Program-made: the position numbers and the translations under genes | Source: Niastella populi | Lineage (GTDB): Bacteria; Bacteroidota; Bacteroidia; Chitinophagales; Chitinophagaceae | Direction of reading: 5' to 3' | Length of the DNA: 38,159 nt | Assembly (NCBI RefSeq): GCF_002078015.1 | Contig: NZ_LWBP01000222.1 | Location: 1-38,159 of the forward strand | In this document: in pieces, positions 16,105 to 25,463 of the stretch | Layout of the letters: each line of letters opens with the position of its first letter | Position numbering within the stretch: the stretch's first letter is position 1 | The notes under the pieces: generated by a model | What the model saw: only the letters and a program-made list of their open reading frames with translations | Database searches by the model: none | What the model was told of the DNA's origin: nothing

Positions 16105-16144
16105 AAGGCAACAAGGAAACGAGGCAACAAGGCAGCGAGGCTGA
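16105..16144. repeat. 8-bp tandem repeat, 5 units
   Basis: Units AAGGCAAC, AAGGAAAC, GAGGCAAC, AAGGCAGC and GAGGCTGA begin at the base immediately after the TAA stop at 16102-16104. Confidence 0.85.
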
Positions 16145-16239
16145 AATACAAGCAGTGAAAAACAAAAGAGCTGTTACCGGTTACCAGCCCCCTTAAACTT
16201 CCATTCTTTAACCTTCACCAATTAATTATAGCAAACGGA

Positions 16240-16809
16240 ATGAAAAAACTATCATTATTACTCTTAGCAGCAACGCTCCTCGCAACAACAACCAATGCAC
16301 AATTTTTTGAAAAAGGCACCAATGTGATCAGTGCCGGGGTAGGTTTAGGCGGCCATTTCGGCAGCTTTTCCTATGGCTCACAAACACCCGCCATCAGTTT
16401 ACAATATGAAAAAGGCATGTGGGACATCGGCGGTCCCGGCGTTATCAGCCTCGGCGGTTATGCCGGCATAAAAGGGTATAAATACTCGGGTAGTTCCGGT
16501 TCTTACCATTACAATGAAAAATGGAACTATACGGTAATTGGCGTAAGAAGCGCCTACCATTACAATGGCATCAACAATGAAAAGTTCGATGTGTATGGCG
16601 GACTGATGCTATCATACAACATCCTCAGTTATAAATTCACCGACAATAGCGGTGGTTCTTCCACCTATCGCGGCGGCAGCTATGGCAGCACCCTCGGGTT
16701 TACAGCTTATGCAGGCGGCCGCTACCTGTTTATTGAGCAACTCGGCGCTTTTGCCGAGCTTGGCTACGGCGTGTCGTATCTGACGCTTGGCCTTGCTTAT
16801 AAATTCTAG
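16240..16809 (+). CDS. Outer-membrane beta-barrel protein
   Basis: This 189-residue protein has signal peptide MKKLSLLLLAATLLATTTNAQ and then eight or so alternating amphipathic strands rich in Gly, Tyr and Ser. It ends in LTLGLAYKF, with the terminal Phe expected for outer-membrane insertion. The size fits an 8-stranded OmpA/OmpW-like small barrel. Tyr- and Gly-rich loops (KGYKYSGSSGSYHYNEKWNY and SSTYRGGSYG) are probably extracellular. No linked gene gives a functional hint. A terminator hairpin follows at 16834. Confidence 0.85.
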   Translation: MKKLSLLLLAATLLATTTNAQFFEKGTNVISAGVGLGGHFGSFSYGSQTPAISLQYEKGMWDIGGPGVISLGGYAGIKGYKYSGSSGSYHYNEKWNYTVIGVRSAYHYNGINNEKFDVYGGLMLSYNILSYKFTDNSGGSSTYRGGSYGSTLGFTAYAGGRYLFIEQLGAFAELGYGVSYLTLGLAYKF

Positions 16810-16833
16810 TCACATCAGGCTGGCTGTACCCTG

Positions 16834-16865
16834 CGTGCCACACTTTCGAAGTGTGGCACGTTTTT
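16834..16865 (+). terminator. Terminator hairpin of the GTGCCACAC type
   Basis: An 11-bp stem (CGTGCCACACT/AGTGTGGCACG) with a TTCGA loop is followed by five T residues. The core GTGCCACAC ... GTGTGGCAC recurs as a longer hairpin at 27010-27044, so it may belong to a repeated palindromic family. Confidence 0.8.
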
Positions 16866-16987
16866 ATGCTTTTACCTTTAAATGAACCATAATCGAGGTC
16901 AATTTATGATGAACTAACAATAAATATCAGGAAACTGCATTATAATGCAGGCACCAATCCTGTTCAGGACAGGACTGGATTAAACCT

Positions 16988-18658
16988 ATGAGGTCAACTT
17001 TGAAGCGTAACATTGTTATACATCGTAAGATAACATGGTTATTACTGTTCTCTATTGCCTCACTTGCCGTGGCTTACTGGTTCATCTATGCCAGTGAAAG
17101 AAATATCGACAAAACCAATCTACGCATCAGCAGCACTCATGCCATCATCGAAACGGTACAGGCATCAATAACATCAGTTGCTGAAACCGGCACCATTACT
17201 CCCCCACTGTTTAACTCGCTTGACCTGCTTTGCCGCGCCAATAACGACTTAACCGCCTCTTTGCCCGTTTTACACCGGCTTGTTTCAACCCAACAACCTG
17301 CAGCCGAACTAAAAGCATTACTCTATACAATGCTGGAAGAAGAAAAAAGATCGCTGACCGAAAGACAGCAGACGAATGAAAAGGTGATAAAACAGGTGAC
17401 AACGGGCATGTATTTCGGCAGAACCGGCGCCTTTCTGTTCGTAGTGATCATTTTACTGATGCTGAACAAAGACATCAACCGCCGCAAGACCACCCAGCAG
17501 AAATTGATAGAAGCCATTGAAGAGGCCAAAAAGGCAAAAAGAATGCAGGAACAGTTCCTGGCCAATATGAGCCATGAAATAAGAACGCCTATGAACGGCA
17601 TCAAGGGCATGACCGATCTGCTGCTGGAAACACCGCTTGCTGAAAAACAACAGGACATGGCAGCGATGATAAAACGTTCCATCAACACCCTGCTTGTGGT
17701 GATCAACGACATTCTCGATTTCTCCAAAATAAAAGCCGGCAAACTGCATATCGAAAAAATAAACCTTAACATAAAAGAAGTGATCGGCAATACCGTGTCG
17801 CTTTTTTCACATCAGCTGCAAACAAAAGGTTTGCCCTTGCAGATAAACATCGACCCCAACATTCCCGAACATCTTACCGGCGATCCGCACCGGCTGAACC
17901 AGATCCTGAACAACCTGCTCAGCAATGCTATCAAGTTCACCACCGAAGGGCACATAAACATTACGGTCGCAATACAAAAACAAACGGTTGATACCATGAC
18001 GCTCGCGTTCACGATAACCGATACCGGCGTGGGTATACCGGAAGACAGCATTACTTACATCTTCGATAGTTTTTCGCAGGCCTCACAGGATATTTCAAGG
18101 CGTTTTGGCGGAACCGGCCTGGGCCTTACCATTTGCAAACAATTGCTGCAGTTACAGGGCGGCGACATTTCCGTACAAAGCGCCGTTGGAAAAGGCTCCA
18201 GTTTTCAATTCTACCTCCCGTTCGACATAAACAATACACCGGCAGCTGAAATGCCTGCACTGCCCGGCAAACCCGAACACGACCATCCGCTAACCGGCAA
18301 ACAGGTTCTTGTTGCCGAAGACAATGAAATAAACCAGAAACTGATAGAATTCGTGCTGCGCAAGGCCGGCGGCACCGTTACCATTGCAAATAATGGTGAA
18401 GAGGCCATTCAGCTTTTGCAACAGAATAATCTTTACGACCTCATTATAATGGACCTGCAAATGCCAAAGATGGACGGTTATGCCACCACGTATTATATCC
18501 GCAATAATCTCCGCCTGAAAATTCCCATCATTGCCATGACGGCCACCGCCATGAAAGATGAACAATGGCAATGCCTGCATGCCGGTATGAATGAATATAT
18601 GACCAAACCTTTTGAATTTGCAGAGTTGTACAAAAGGATAGCGCATTTGGTTGATTAA
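16988..18658 (+). CDS. Hybrid sensor histidine kinase/response regulator
   Basis: This 556-residue protein has two membrane helices (about 17-35 and 145-160) flanking a roughly 110-residue periplasmic helical sensor. HisKA follows with His196 in FLANMSHEIRTPMNGIKG. The HATPase_c domain shows the N box NQILNNLLSNAIKFT, G1 ITDTGVGIPED and G2 FGGTGLGLTICKQL. A C-terminal receiver (about 439-556) has acidic pair Glu444-Asp445, phosphoacceptor Asp489 in LIIMDLQMPKMDG and Lys540 in YMTKPF. No HTH or separate output gene is adjacent, so the phosphate probably goes to a remote Hpt or regulator. The ATG at 16988 is 178 bp after the preceding gene. Its stop codon forms part of a 7-bp repeat. Confidence 0.95.
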   Translation: MRSTLKRNIVIHRKITWLLLFSIASLAVAYWFIYASERNIDKTNLRISSTHAIIETVQASITSVAETGTITPPLFNSLDLLCRANNDLTASLPVLHRLVSTQQPAAELKALLYTMLEEEKRSLTERQQTNEKVIKQVTTGMYFGRTGAFLFVVIILLMLNKDINRRKTTQQKLIEAIEEAKKAKRMQEQFLANMSHEIRTPMNGIKGMTDLLLETPLAEKQQDMAAMIKRSINTLLVVINDILDFSKIKAGKLHIEKINLNIKEVIGNTVSLFSHQLQTKGLPLQINIDPNIPEHLTGDPHRLNQILNNLLSNAIKFTTEGHINITVAIQKQTVDTMTLAFTITDTGVGIPEDSITYIFDSFSQASQDISRRFGGTGLGLTICKQLLQLQGGDISVQSAVGKGSSFQFYLPFDINNTPAAEMPALPGKPEHDHPLTGKQVLVAEDNEINQKLIEFVLRKAGGTVTIANNGEEAIQLLQQNNLYDLIIMDLQMPKMDGYATTYYIRNNLRLKIPIIAMTATAMKDEQWQCLHAGMNEYMTKPFEFAELYKRIAHLVD

Positions 18659-18696
18659 GGCAGAAGGCTAAAGACTGAATGCTAAAGGCTGAATGC
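18655..18696. repeat. 7-bp tandem array overlapping the kinase stop codon
   Basis: Six heptamers TTAAGGC, AGAAGGC, TAAAGAC, TGAATGC, TAAAGGC, TGAATGC run in register; the first includes the TAA stop at 18656-18658. An inverted array follows at 18751-18785. Confidence 0.8.
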
Positions 18697-18750
18697 GGAT
18701 TCCTGAATTCAGGCTTCCTGCAATTATTCGGGCCACGCATTTCGGAGGCA

Positions 18751-18785
18751 GGCTTTAAGCCTTCATTCAGCCTTAAGCGTTCATC
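18751..18785. repeat. 7-bp array, inverse of 18655-18696
   Basis: Units GGCTTTA, AGCCTTC, ATTCAGC, CTTAAGC, GTTCATC are roughly the reverse complement of the array about 60 bp upstream. CATTCAGCCTT is an exact complement of AAGGCTGAATG in 18655-18696, so the two arrays could pair into a long hairpin after the kinase gene. A smaller palindrome CCTGAATTCAGG lies in the loop. Confidence 0.7.
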
Positions 18786-18939
18786 AAAACTGTTTGAATC
18801 TTGCAACTACTTGTTTGAATTGATCAATGATCGATCATGACAGCCTGCGTAATTTAGTATCCTGTTAGCACTCCCTATTTCCTCTCGGCAATTTGATAAT
18901 AATGTCAGCAATTAGTTTTGAGGCCCGCGCCTTTACTTC

Positions 18940-18974
18940 TTGCCAATTGCTTATTGCCAGTTGCCAATTGAACA
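18940..18974. repeat. 7-bp tandem array, 5 units
   Basis: Units TTGCCAA, TTGCTTA, TTGCCAG, TTGCCAA and TTGAACA lie 26 bp upstream of the 2Fe-2S subunit start codon, in its probable 5' leader. Confidence 0.8.
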
Positions 18975-18999
18975 TCGCTCTTTCAAAATTTTTATCATT

Positions 19000-19470
19000 A
19001 TGATCAAACTAACAGTCAATGGCCAGCCTTATACGGTTGATGTAGAGCCTACCATGCCTCTACTTTGGGTGATTCGTGATGTACTGCATTTAACCGGCAC
19101 CAAATATGGCTGCGGTATGGCTCAATGCGGCGCCTGTACCGTGCATTTGAACGGAGATGCGGTTCGCTCCTGCGTAACACCGGTAAAGCGGGCAGAGAAC
19201 CAGACAATAATCACTATCGAAGGGCTTTCAACCGATGTCACTCATCCCCTGCAACAAGCCTGGATCGCAGAAGATGTACCGCAATGCGGTTATTGCCAGA
19301 GCGGACAGCTCATGGCGGCAGCAGTGTTGCTAAAAGAAAAACCAAACCCCACCGATCAGGATATCGACGATGCCATGAGCGGCAATATCTGTCGCTGCGG
19401 CACCTATCAACGCGTGCGTAAAGCCATTCATCATGCAGCCAGTCTGCAAAAACAGGGAGGTACACAATGA
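19000..19470 (+). CDS. Molybdenum hydroxylase 2Fe-2S subunit (isoquinoline 1-oxidoreductase alpha-like)
   Basis: This 156-residue electron-transfer subunit carries two [2Fe-2S] clusters. The plant-type cluster has Cys38, Cys43, Cys46 and Cys58 ([16 protein letters not shown] ... RSC). The C-terminal cluster has CGYC and CRCG ([26 protein letters not shown]). ATG at 19000 is used because the longer frame from 18940 runs through a 7-bp repeat and the family normally begins a few residues before LTVNGQ. It overlaps the molybdopterin subunit gene by 4 bp (ATGA), so they are translationally coupled. A cytochrome c gene follows, giving a likely electron route to the respiratory chain. Confidence 0.95.
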   Translation: MIKLTVNGQPYTVDVEPTMPLLWVIRDVLHLTGTKYGCGMAQCGACTVHLNGDAVRSCVTPVKRAENQTIITIEGLSTDVTHPLQQAWIAEDVPQCGYCQSGQLMAAAVLLKEKPNPTDQDIDDAMSGNICRCGTYQRVRKAIHHAASLQKQGGTQ

Positions 19471-21617
19471 GCAATACATTAAGCCGCCGCCGCTTTATAC
19501 AAGCCGGCGGCACCATTACCGGCGGTTTGCTGATCTCTTTCTTTATTCCCGCCGGCGCAAAAAAGCTGGGCGACCTGCCCGCAGGCAACACCATGTTCGC
19601 GCCGAATGCATTTTTGAATATCCTGACCGACAATAACGTAAAGATCGTGCTGTCGCATGTTGAAATGGGCCAGGGCATCTGGACCACCCTGCCCATGCTG
19701 ATCGCTGAAGAGCTCGATTGCGACTGGAATAAAGTAACGGTAGAACATGCACCCCCGGGGCAACCATTCGTGCATACCGTTTACGGTATACAAATCACCG
19801 GCGGCTCCAGTTCCACCTGGTCTGAATTCGATCGCTACCGCAATGCAGGCGCAACCGCCAGGGCCATGCTTATAGAAGCCGGCGCAAAAAAAATGAACGT
19901 CGATACCGCCAACTGCAGAACCGAAAAAGGATTTGTAATTGCCGGCGATAAACGCATCAGCTATGGTGAACTTACCGAAGCAGCCGGTAAACTGCCGCCG
20001 CCAGCGAATGTTACATTGAAAGACAAAAAAGACTGGCAGTATCTTGGCAAACCAACCAAACGCCTCGATGCAAAAGCAAAAGTAAACGGACAGGCAGCAT
20101 TCGGGCTCGATGTATATTTTCCCGGTATGCTCACAGCCGTTGTTGCGCATGCACCGGTGTTTGGCGGAACCGTTCGCTCATTTGACGCAACCGCAGCCAA
20201 AACGGTGAAGGGTGTGCGTGAAGTAATAAAAATCCCAACCGGTATAGCGGTTATCGCCGATCATTTCTGGGCAGCGAAAAAAGCAAGGGATGTACTGAAG
20301 ATAGAATGGAACAATGGCCCGGGCGAAAACTTCAGCACCGCCGGTCTGTTCGAATCATATAAAAAACTCGCGGCCGCCAAAGGTATTCCGGCGGGCAATG
20401 CCGGCAACGTAGATACGGCATTGCCCGCCACAAAAAAACAACTGAACGCTACCTATCAATTCCCTTACCTGGCCCATGCGCCCATGGAACCGCTTAACTG
20501 TACTGTTAAGTTAGACGCTAACTCCTGCGAAATATGGACCGGCACCCAATTGCCGATGCATGACCAGGCCGTAGCGGCCAAAATACTTGGGTTCAAACCT
20601 GATCAGGTAAAAATAAACATTCAATTCCTGGGCGGCGGTTTTGGCAGAAGGGCAACGCCTACCTCCGATTTCGTAGCCGAAGCAGTAGAGATAGCCAGGG
20701 CAAGCAAAAAATTCATTAAACTGGTATGGTCACGCGAAGATGATATCCGCGGCGGTTATTACCGGCCTGCATTTTTGCACCAGGTAAATATCGGTATCGG
20801 CGAAAATGGCCTGCCTGCCGCCTGGAAACATACTCTTGTCGGCCAGTCGATCTTTAAAGGTACTCCATTCGAAGGCTGGATGAAAGACGGGATAGACAAT
20901 ACCGCCGTTGAAGGCGTAAATGACTCGCCGTACCTTCAATCGGTTCCCAACTATAATATTGATCTGCATCTACCAACCGCACCGGTATCGGTACTCTGGT
21001 GGCGATCGGTAGGCCATACCCATACCGCATTTGTTATGGAAACGCTGATCGATGAACTGGCGCATGAAGCAGGCCAAGACCCCGTTGCATACCGCCGGGC
21101 TTTATTGAAAAGTAAACGGCATCTCGATGTTTTGAACCTGGTGGCGGAGAAATCGGGCTGGAACGATCCGCTGCCGGCCGGCCGTTTTCGTGGCATAGCC
21201 GTGCACGAATCATTTGCCAGCTTTGTGGCGCAGGTAGCGGAGATCTCCATTGAACAGGGCCATTTGAAAGTACACCGCGTAGTTTGCGCCATCGATTGCG
21301 GCCTGGCCATAAACCCCGAAGGCGTACGCGCACAAATGGAAAGCGGGATCATCTTTGGCCTTACAGCCGTATTGTATGGAGATATCACCCTGGAGAAAGG
21401 CCGCGTTAAACAGCGGAATTTCCACGACTATAAAATGCTGCGCATGAATGAAACGCCGCTAATGGAAATACACATTGCCGATAGTACCGAAAAAATGGGC
21501 GGCGCCGGAGAACCGGGCGTGCCGCCGCTGGCGCCGGCCATTGCCAATGCCATTTTCGCGGCTACCGGTAAACGGGTGAGAAGGCTGCCTTTAGAACGCT
21601 CAATGCTTAACGCTTAA
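19467..21617 (+). CDS. Molybdopterin-binding subunit (isoquinoline 1-oxidoreductase beta-like)
   Basis: This 716-residue catalytic subunit of the xanthine dehydrogenase family has a Tat signal ([20 protein letters not shown]), so the folded enzyme is exported with its cofactor. Family landmarks are [20 protein letters not shown], the cofactor loop [18 protein letters not shown] and the active-site Glu in [15 protein letters not shown]. No FAD subunit is present, as expected for this two-subunit type. The real substrate cannot be read from the sequence; aldehydes or N-heterocycles are typical. The last six codons (Arg-Ser-Met-Leu-Asn-Ala) and the stop are part of a 7-bp repeat at 21595-21629, so the C-terminus has been built by repeat DNA. 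Confidence 0.95.
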   Translation: MSNTLSRRRFIQAGGTITGGLLISFFIPAGAKKLGDLPAGNTMFAPNAFLNILTDNNVKIVLSHVEMGQGIWTTLPMLIAEELDCDWNKVTVEHAPPGQPFVHTVYGIQITGGSSSTWSEFDRYRNAGATARAMLIEAGAKKMNVDTANCRTEKGFVIAGDKRISYGELTEAAGKLPPPANVTLKDKKDWQYLGKPTKRLDAKAKVNGQAAFGLDVYFPGMLTAVVAHAPVFGGTVRSFDATAAKTVKGVREVIKIPTGIAVIADHFWAAKKARDVLKIEWNNGPGENFSTAGLFESYKKLAAAKGIPAGNAGNVDTALPATKKQLNATYQFPYLAHAPMEPLNCTVKLDANSCEIWTGTQLPMHDQAVAAKILGFKPDQVKINIQFLGGGFGRRATPTSDFVAEAVEIARASKKFIKLVWSREDDIRGGYYRPAFLHQVNIGIGENGLPAAWKHTLVGQSIFKGTPFEGWMKDGIDNTAVEGVNDSPYLQSVPNYNIDLHLPTAPVSVLWWRSVGHTHTAFVMETLIDELAHEAGQDPVAYRRALLKSKRHLDVLNLVAEKSGWNDPLPAGRFRGIAVHESFASFVAQVAEISIEQGHLKVHRVVCAIDCGLAINPEGVRAQMESGIIFGLTAVLYGDITLEKGRVKQRNFHDYKMLRMNETPLMEIHIADSTEKMGGAGEPGVPPLAPAIANAIFAATGKRVRRLPLERSMLNA

Positions 21618-21629
21618 AGCGCAACGCTT
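21595..21629. repeat. 7-bp array forming the 3' end of the molybdopterin subunit gene
   Basis: Units AACGCTC, AATGCTT, AACGCTT, AAAGCGC, AACGCTT span the last codons and the TAA at 21615-21617. Confidence 0.85.
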
Positions 21630-21660
21630 GTCCGCCATGGCAGGGCATGCGCAAAACCGG

Positions 21661-21737
21661 AACTAAAAACTATGAACTATGAACTGTGAACTATGAACTA
21701 TGAACTATGAACTGTGAACTAAAAACCAAGAACATGA
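21661..21737. repeat. 7-bp AACTATG/AACTGTG array, 11 units, reaching a start codon
   Basis: Heptamers run in register from AACTAAA (21661) through AACTATG and AACTGTG units to AACTAAA, AACCAAG and AACATGA (21731-21737). The ATG of the cytochrome gene (21734) lies in the last unit. The same unit family occurs at 127-196 and 37823-38116. Confidence 0.9.
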
Positions 21738-22399
21738 AAATCGGTTGGTATAAACATACAAGACCAGGCAATATCACAATTTGCGCCACGGCCATTACCA
21801 TACTTTTAACCGCAGCGGCAATGCTGTCGTTCAGGAACGGGGACGATAAATACAAAAGCTGGAATGAGCTGAAAGCGCTAACGGCGCGGTACAGCCTCGT
21901 TTCGGAAAATGCATTTATGCAGGTGTACAAAGTGCTGATGTCGCCCCGGTGTATGAACTGTCACCCCTCGGGTGATGTACCTTTGAACGGCGACGACAAT
22001 CATTTGCATCCGCAGGGCGTAAAACGCGGTGAAGATGGCAAAGGCCTGTATGCATTGAAGTGTACCAATTGTCATCAAACGCAAAATACCCCGGGGCTGA
22101 ACATGCCGCCGGGCACAACGGAAGAATGGCATTTGCCGCCTGCCAACATGAAGATGGTTTTCCAGGGAAAAACCGCCCATGAACTGGCAACGCAGTTAAA
22201 AGACACGAATCAGAATGGCGGTAAATCGCCGCACGATATGCTGGAACATGTGAAAACCGATCTCGTTAAATGGGGATGGAAACCCGGTGATGGCAGAACC
22301 ACACCGCCCCTCTCCTATGCCGTGTTTACAAAACAGTGGAACCTCTGGATCAATAGCGGCGCCGTTGCGCCGGCAGCCAGAGAGAAACTGGCGAAATAG
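21734..22399 (+). CDS. Di-heme c-type cytochrome
   Basis: This 221-residue protein has a basic N-terminus and one hydrophobic segment (ITICATAITILLTAAAMLSF), either a signal peptide or an anchor. Two CxxCH heme sites follow, SPRCMNCHPSGD and ALKCTNCHQTQN. Both have downstream Met residues (GLNMPPGT, PPANMKMV) that could be axial ligands. ATG 21734 is chosen; the longer frame from 21707 only reads repeat DNA. Lying 117 bp after the molybdenum hydroxylase genes on the same strand, it is the likely electron acceptor. Cytochromes of this type often accompany isoquinoline-oxidoreductase-like enzymes. Confidence 0.9.
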   Translation: MKIGWYKHTRPGNITICATAITILLTAAAMLSFRNGDDKYKSWNELKALTARYSLVSENAFMQVYKVLMSPRCMNCHPSGDVPLNGDDNHLHPQGVKRGEDGKGLYALKCTNCHQTQNTPGLNMPPGTTEEWHLPPANMKMVFQGKTAHELATQLKDTNQNGGKSPHDMLEHVKTDLVKWGWKPGDGRTTPPLSYAVFTKQWNLWINSGAVAPAAREKLAK

Positions 22400-22414
22400 G
22401 AATACCTGGAAATT

Positions 22415-22453
22415 AAGGGTGAGTTTCCGGCAACCGGTTGGAGACCCACCCTT
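22415..22453. terminator. Hairpin between convergent genes
   Basis: A 14-bp imperfect stem (AAGGGTGAGTTTCC against GGAGACCCACCCTT, one mismatch and one G-U) lies between the cytochrome stop and the convergent NHL gene end. It probably ends transcription from one or both sides, though T-runs are weak. Confidence 0.5.
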
Positions 22454-22464
22454 TATAAAACCAC

Positions 22465-23805
22465 CTACTCCTTCACTATCTTTTTGATCTTCTTGTTATA
22501 CGCATCTGAAATATAAAAGATCATTTTTCCGTTACTATCTTTTGTGATCACGATCCCTTCTGGCCTTGTAATAAAAACCGTTTGCGCCGGTCCTTCCTGC
22601 TCACCCGTTCCGATATTGTTGCCGGCAAAGTTCGACTCTACCCCGGCCGGTGTATACTTCTTTATTTTTCCCATACCGCTGTAAGTAACATACACGTTCT
22701 TATCATCATCGATGGCCACATGCGTGGGCATGAAGTTCAAACTTAACGATCCGCCAATAGTAGTAATGGTACCGTCTGGCATCATTTTACGCATCCTGCC
22801 GCCGCCTTTTTCTGTAATGAACAAATTGCCATCGGTATCAAAAGCCATACTTCCCGGCCCGGGTATGCCTGCCTGTAATCCCTTACCATCACTGCTGGTT
22901 TGCTGACCATTGCCTGCAATGGTTGTTACAGTTGCGGTTGCCAGTTCAATTTGCCTGATCACATGATTATTATGATCGCCCACCAGCAAATGCGTACCGG
23001 CATTATTGATGGTTAATCCATATGGCATACTGAAACGGGCATCGGCGCCGGTACCGTCTGCATACCCAAAGTCGCCTGCTTTGCCCGCAAACGTGGTCAC
23101 ATCGCCATTGGGTGCTATTTTACGTATAGTGAAATTCATTTGATCGGCCACATATAAGTTGCCGGCGGCATCGGGCACAATGCTGGTTACCGAATTGAAA
23201 CGCGCATTCACGCCATTTGCGTCAACAGCGCCCCGGCCGGCAGTGCCGGCAATGGTCGATACCACACCTTGCGGTGTGATCTTTCGGATCCTGTTCAGAT
23301 CAGTTACATACATATTGCCGCTCTTATCCATGGCCATGCCCGTTGGCCATTGAAATGTTGCGCCTGCAACGGGGCCATCGATACCGCCGGTAGCACCCGT
23401 ACCTGCATAGGTGTACACCCGCCATCCTATTAGATGAAAACCTTTGGTTTTTGTAACGAACTTATTATTGGCAAATACGGTGATGTCATGATCGCCCTGC
23501 GGAAGATCTGCCGGCAGCGTAACCACCAGTTGCGTGGCAGAAGCCGACTGTATGGGTGCGGTAAATGTTCCAAACCTTACCTCGTTCTGGTTTGCCGTGC
23601 CATTAAAACCGGTACCCCTGATCGTAACGGTGCCGCTTTCGGCTGCATCAGGAGATACACCGGTGATCGTAAGTGTATTGTTATTGCCGGGATCAACCGG
23701 GTTGCCGGGGTTACCGGGATTGCCCGGACCGGCAGCATCATTGCCGGATTTACTGCATGCAAATGCAAAGAACATACAACAAATTAAGCCTGCCTTTTTT
23801 ATCAT
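22465..23805 (-). CDS. IPT/TIG and NHL-repeat lipoprotein
   Basis: This 446-residue protein starts with MIKKAGLICCMFFAFACS and has lipobox FAFAC. A low-complexity linker of repeated Gly-Asn-Pro follows. Residues about 40-125 are an IPT/TIG domain (ITGVSPDAAESGTVTIRGTG, then VVTLPADLPQGDHDITV). Residues about 130-446 hold five or six NHL beta-propeller repeats with the recurring pattern GNxYVxDxxNxxIRKI and TxAG. ATG 23805 is chosen over the longer frame because it places the signal peptide at the N-terminus. Such surface proteins are numerous in Chitinophagaceae; binding rather than catalysis is likely. Confidence 0.88.
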   Translation of the reverse strand: MIKKAGLICCMFFAFACSKSGNDAAGPGNPGNPGNPVDPGNNNTLTITGVSPDAAESGTVTIRGTGFNGTANQNEVRFGTFTAPIQSASATQLVVTLPADLPQGDHDITVFANNKFVTKTKGFHLIGWRVYTYAGTGATGGIDGPVAGATFQWPTGMAMDKSGNMYVTDLNRIRKITPQGVVSTIAGTAGRGAVDANGVNARFNSVTSIVPDAAGNLYVADQMNFTIRKIAPNGDVTTFAGKAGDFGYADGTGADARFSMPYGLTINNAGTHLLVGDHNNHVIRQIELATATVTTIAGNGQQTSSDGKGLQAGIPGPGSMAFDTDGNLFITEKGGGRMRKMMPDGTITTIGGSLSLNFMPTHVAIDDDKNVYVTYSGMGKIKKYTPAGVESNFAGNNIGTGEQEGPAQTVFITRPEGIVITKDSNGKMIFYISDAYNKKIKKIVKE

Positions 23806-24043
23806 GACTGTGCTGACGTTTATTACCATCCAAAGATATCTGAACACCCATGGCGGCAATGGCCAATTCAGATGAACTGTAGATATTCCTGTTTGAAATG
23901 TAGCTATCAGCACAATAAAAAATACTGGAATACAGGTATTTCATCTTCATGATGCTTTGAGTAGTTTTACCGGTAAAATACTAACGATCCATAGCATTAC
24001 AGCCTTATTACAACCGATTAGAAACCACCATTTATTTTGCCCA

Positions 24044-25333
24044 ATGAGATACACCTTTTCGACACTATTTATTATGGCGTGCCTGTGTGGCCGCGCACAA
24101 ACAGTTCTAACGCCCGGCGATAATGCACTTGATAAAAAGCTCATCAAAAGCGGCACGTATGAAATGGCGTGTTATGCCGAATCGAACGGTAAACAGTTTG
24201 AGGTAAGTACATTTACCATCAAGATCAATGCTACCGATAAAAACCTGGGCGTTTACACCCTGCTGCATATGACAGGTTCGAAAGATGTTTCTATCGATAC
24301 CAGCATCTCCGATGCCAGTACCTTCCGGCCTGTATATCGTTCATCGAACAGCAGGAACCGGCAAATGGTAGTGAATTACGGGAAAGAGGTGACCGGTTAT
24401 TATTACGACAAACAAACCAAAAAACGACATACGATCAAAGACCAGGGCAATGCCTTTTTCGATAGCTACACCTATCCATACCTCCTGGGTTTGTTACCGC
24501 TTACCACGGGTTACCGCGGCGACCTCGCCGTGTATGATTTCAAACCCGGCAACGCAACCAACACCAAGAATGCCCGAATAGAAGAGGTTAAAAGCAATTT
24601 ATACAAGAGCGATCTTACCGGCGATCACAAGGTATGGCAGGTAAAGGTGTGTGAAGAAGCCACCAAAGACAGTTATGTATACTATATCGATAAAGACTCG
24701 CGCCGCATCTGGAAGATCGATATCCTTACACAGGGCCAGCGTTTACAGCTTATCGACAAAGAAACAGACTATAACCCTTTTACCACAAAATTTGATAAAG
24801 CGTACACGTTGAAAATGGTTACCGCAGGCAATTCGGTGATCCTGGGCCAGGCTTTTGCCCGTGATAATCAGAATGAGGGCCTGCTGAAAGGAATGGCGGT
24901 GCTGAACATCAATAAAAAACAATACGCCCGTACAGGTACAACGGTCATCCTGATCCCCTATACGCCTTTCTTTAAAGAATGGATGAAACTGAACGATGCA
25001 TCGCGCAAAAAAGGCCGCTCCATTCCTTTGCCTAAAGAAGCGGCCGAATGTATTAAAACCACTACCGTATATGATGAAGACGGACATTTCGAGTTCACCA
25101 ACCTGATGGCGGGCGAATTCTTATTGTATACTGAATTTGGCTACACGCACACATCGAGCCGCACGGAAGTGGTGGGTTATACCGATACCTATATCAATGG
25201 GATCTTCCAGGGCTCAACGGCCAGAACCACTTCGTATAATGTTGCTTCCAACGCCTCGGCCTCCATAAAAAAAACCGTGACGATCAAAAATAACGGCGAT
25301 AAAGAAGAAGTGAAACTGAAGAAGACGAGGTGA
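24044..25333 (+). CDS. Secreted protein of unknown function with Ig-like C-terminal part
   Basis: This 429-residue protein has signal peptide MRYTFSTLFIMACLCGRAQ; ATG 24044 is chosen since the upstream 29 residues do not look like a leader. Residues about 20-250 (TYEMACYAESNGKQFEV, TYPYLLGLLPLTTGYRGDLA, DSYVYYIDKDSRRIWKIDI) resemble the DUF3108-like periplasmic beta proteins of Bacteroidota. Residues about 260-430 contain a carboxypeptidase-regulatory or SdrD-like segment (VYDEDGHFEFTNLMAGEFLLYTEFGY). These assignments are by general pattern only. It is transcribed divergently from the NHL lipoprotein with about 240 bp between. The stop codon is followed by an 8-bp repeat. Confidence 0.65.
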   Translation: MRYTFSTLFIMACLCGRAQTVLTPGDNALDKKLIKSGTYEMACYAESNGKQFEVSTFTIKINATDKNLGVYTLLHMTGSKDVSIDTSISDASTFRPVYRSSNSRNRQMVVNYGKEVTGYYYDKQTKKRHTIKDQGNAFFDSYTYPYLLGLLPLTTGYRGDLAVYDFKPGNATNTKNARIEEVKSNLYKSDLTGDHKVWQVKVCEEATKDSYVYYIDKDSRRIWKIDILTQGQRLQLIDKETDYNPFTTKFDKAYTLKMVTAGNSVILGQAFARDNQNEGLLKGMAVLNINKKQYARTGTTVILIPYTPFFKEWMKLNDASRKKGRSIPLPKEAAECIKTTTVYDEDGHFEFTNLMAGEFLLYTEFGYTHTSSRTEVVGYTDTYINGIFQGSTARTTSYNVASNASASIKKTVTIKNNGDKEEVKLKKTR

Positions 25334-25335
25334 GA

Positions 25336-25368
25336 AAGTTGACAGGTTAACAAGTTGACGGGGTTGAC
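25336..25368. repeat. 8-bp tandem repeat after stop codon
   Basis: Units AAGTTGAC, AGGTTAAC, AAGTTGAC and a 9-bp GGGGTTGAC begin 3 bp after the TGA at 25331-25333. Similar GTTGAC-type units appear near 37215-37250. Confidence 0.7.
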
Positions 25369-25426
25369 AAGGGATTCTGTGCGGCAGTCTTATTAATAGC
25401 TGGCTGGAAATTCAGATATTAAAAAG

Positions 25427-25462
25427 AAAAGCCTCAGGCGTTCCGCGCTGAGGTCTTTTTTT
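25427..25462. terminator. Bidirectional terminator
   Basis: The stem AAAAG CCTCAG ... CTGAGG CTTTT (with small bulges) is flanked by A-runs on the left and T-runs on the right. It lies between two convergent genes and so can serve both. Confidence 0.75.
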
Positions 25463-25463
25463 A

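Noticed and set aside
18940-18999. N-terminal extension of the 2Fe-2S subunit
   Set aside because: The extension reads through a 7-bp repeat, and the family starts normally at ATG 19000.
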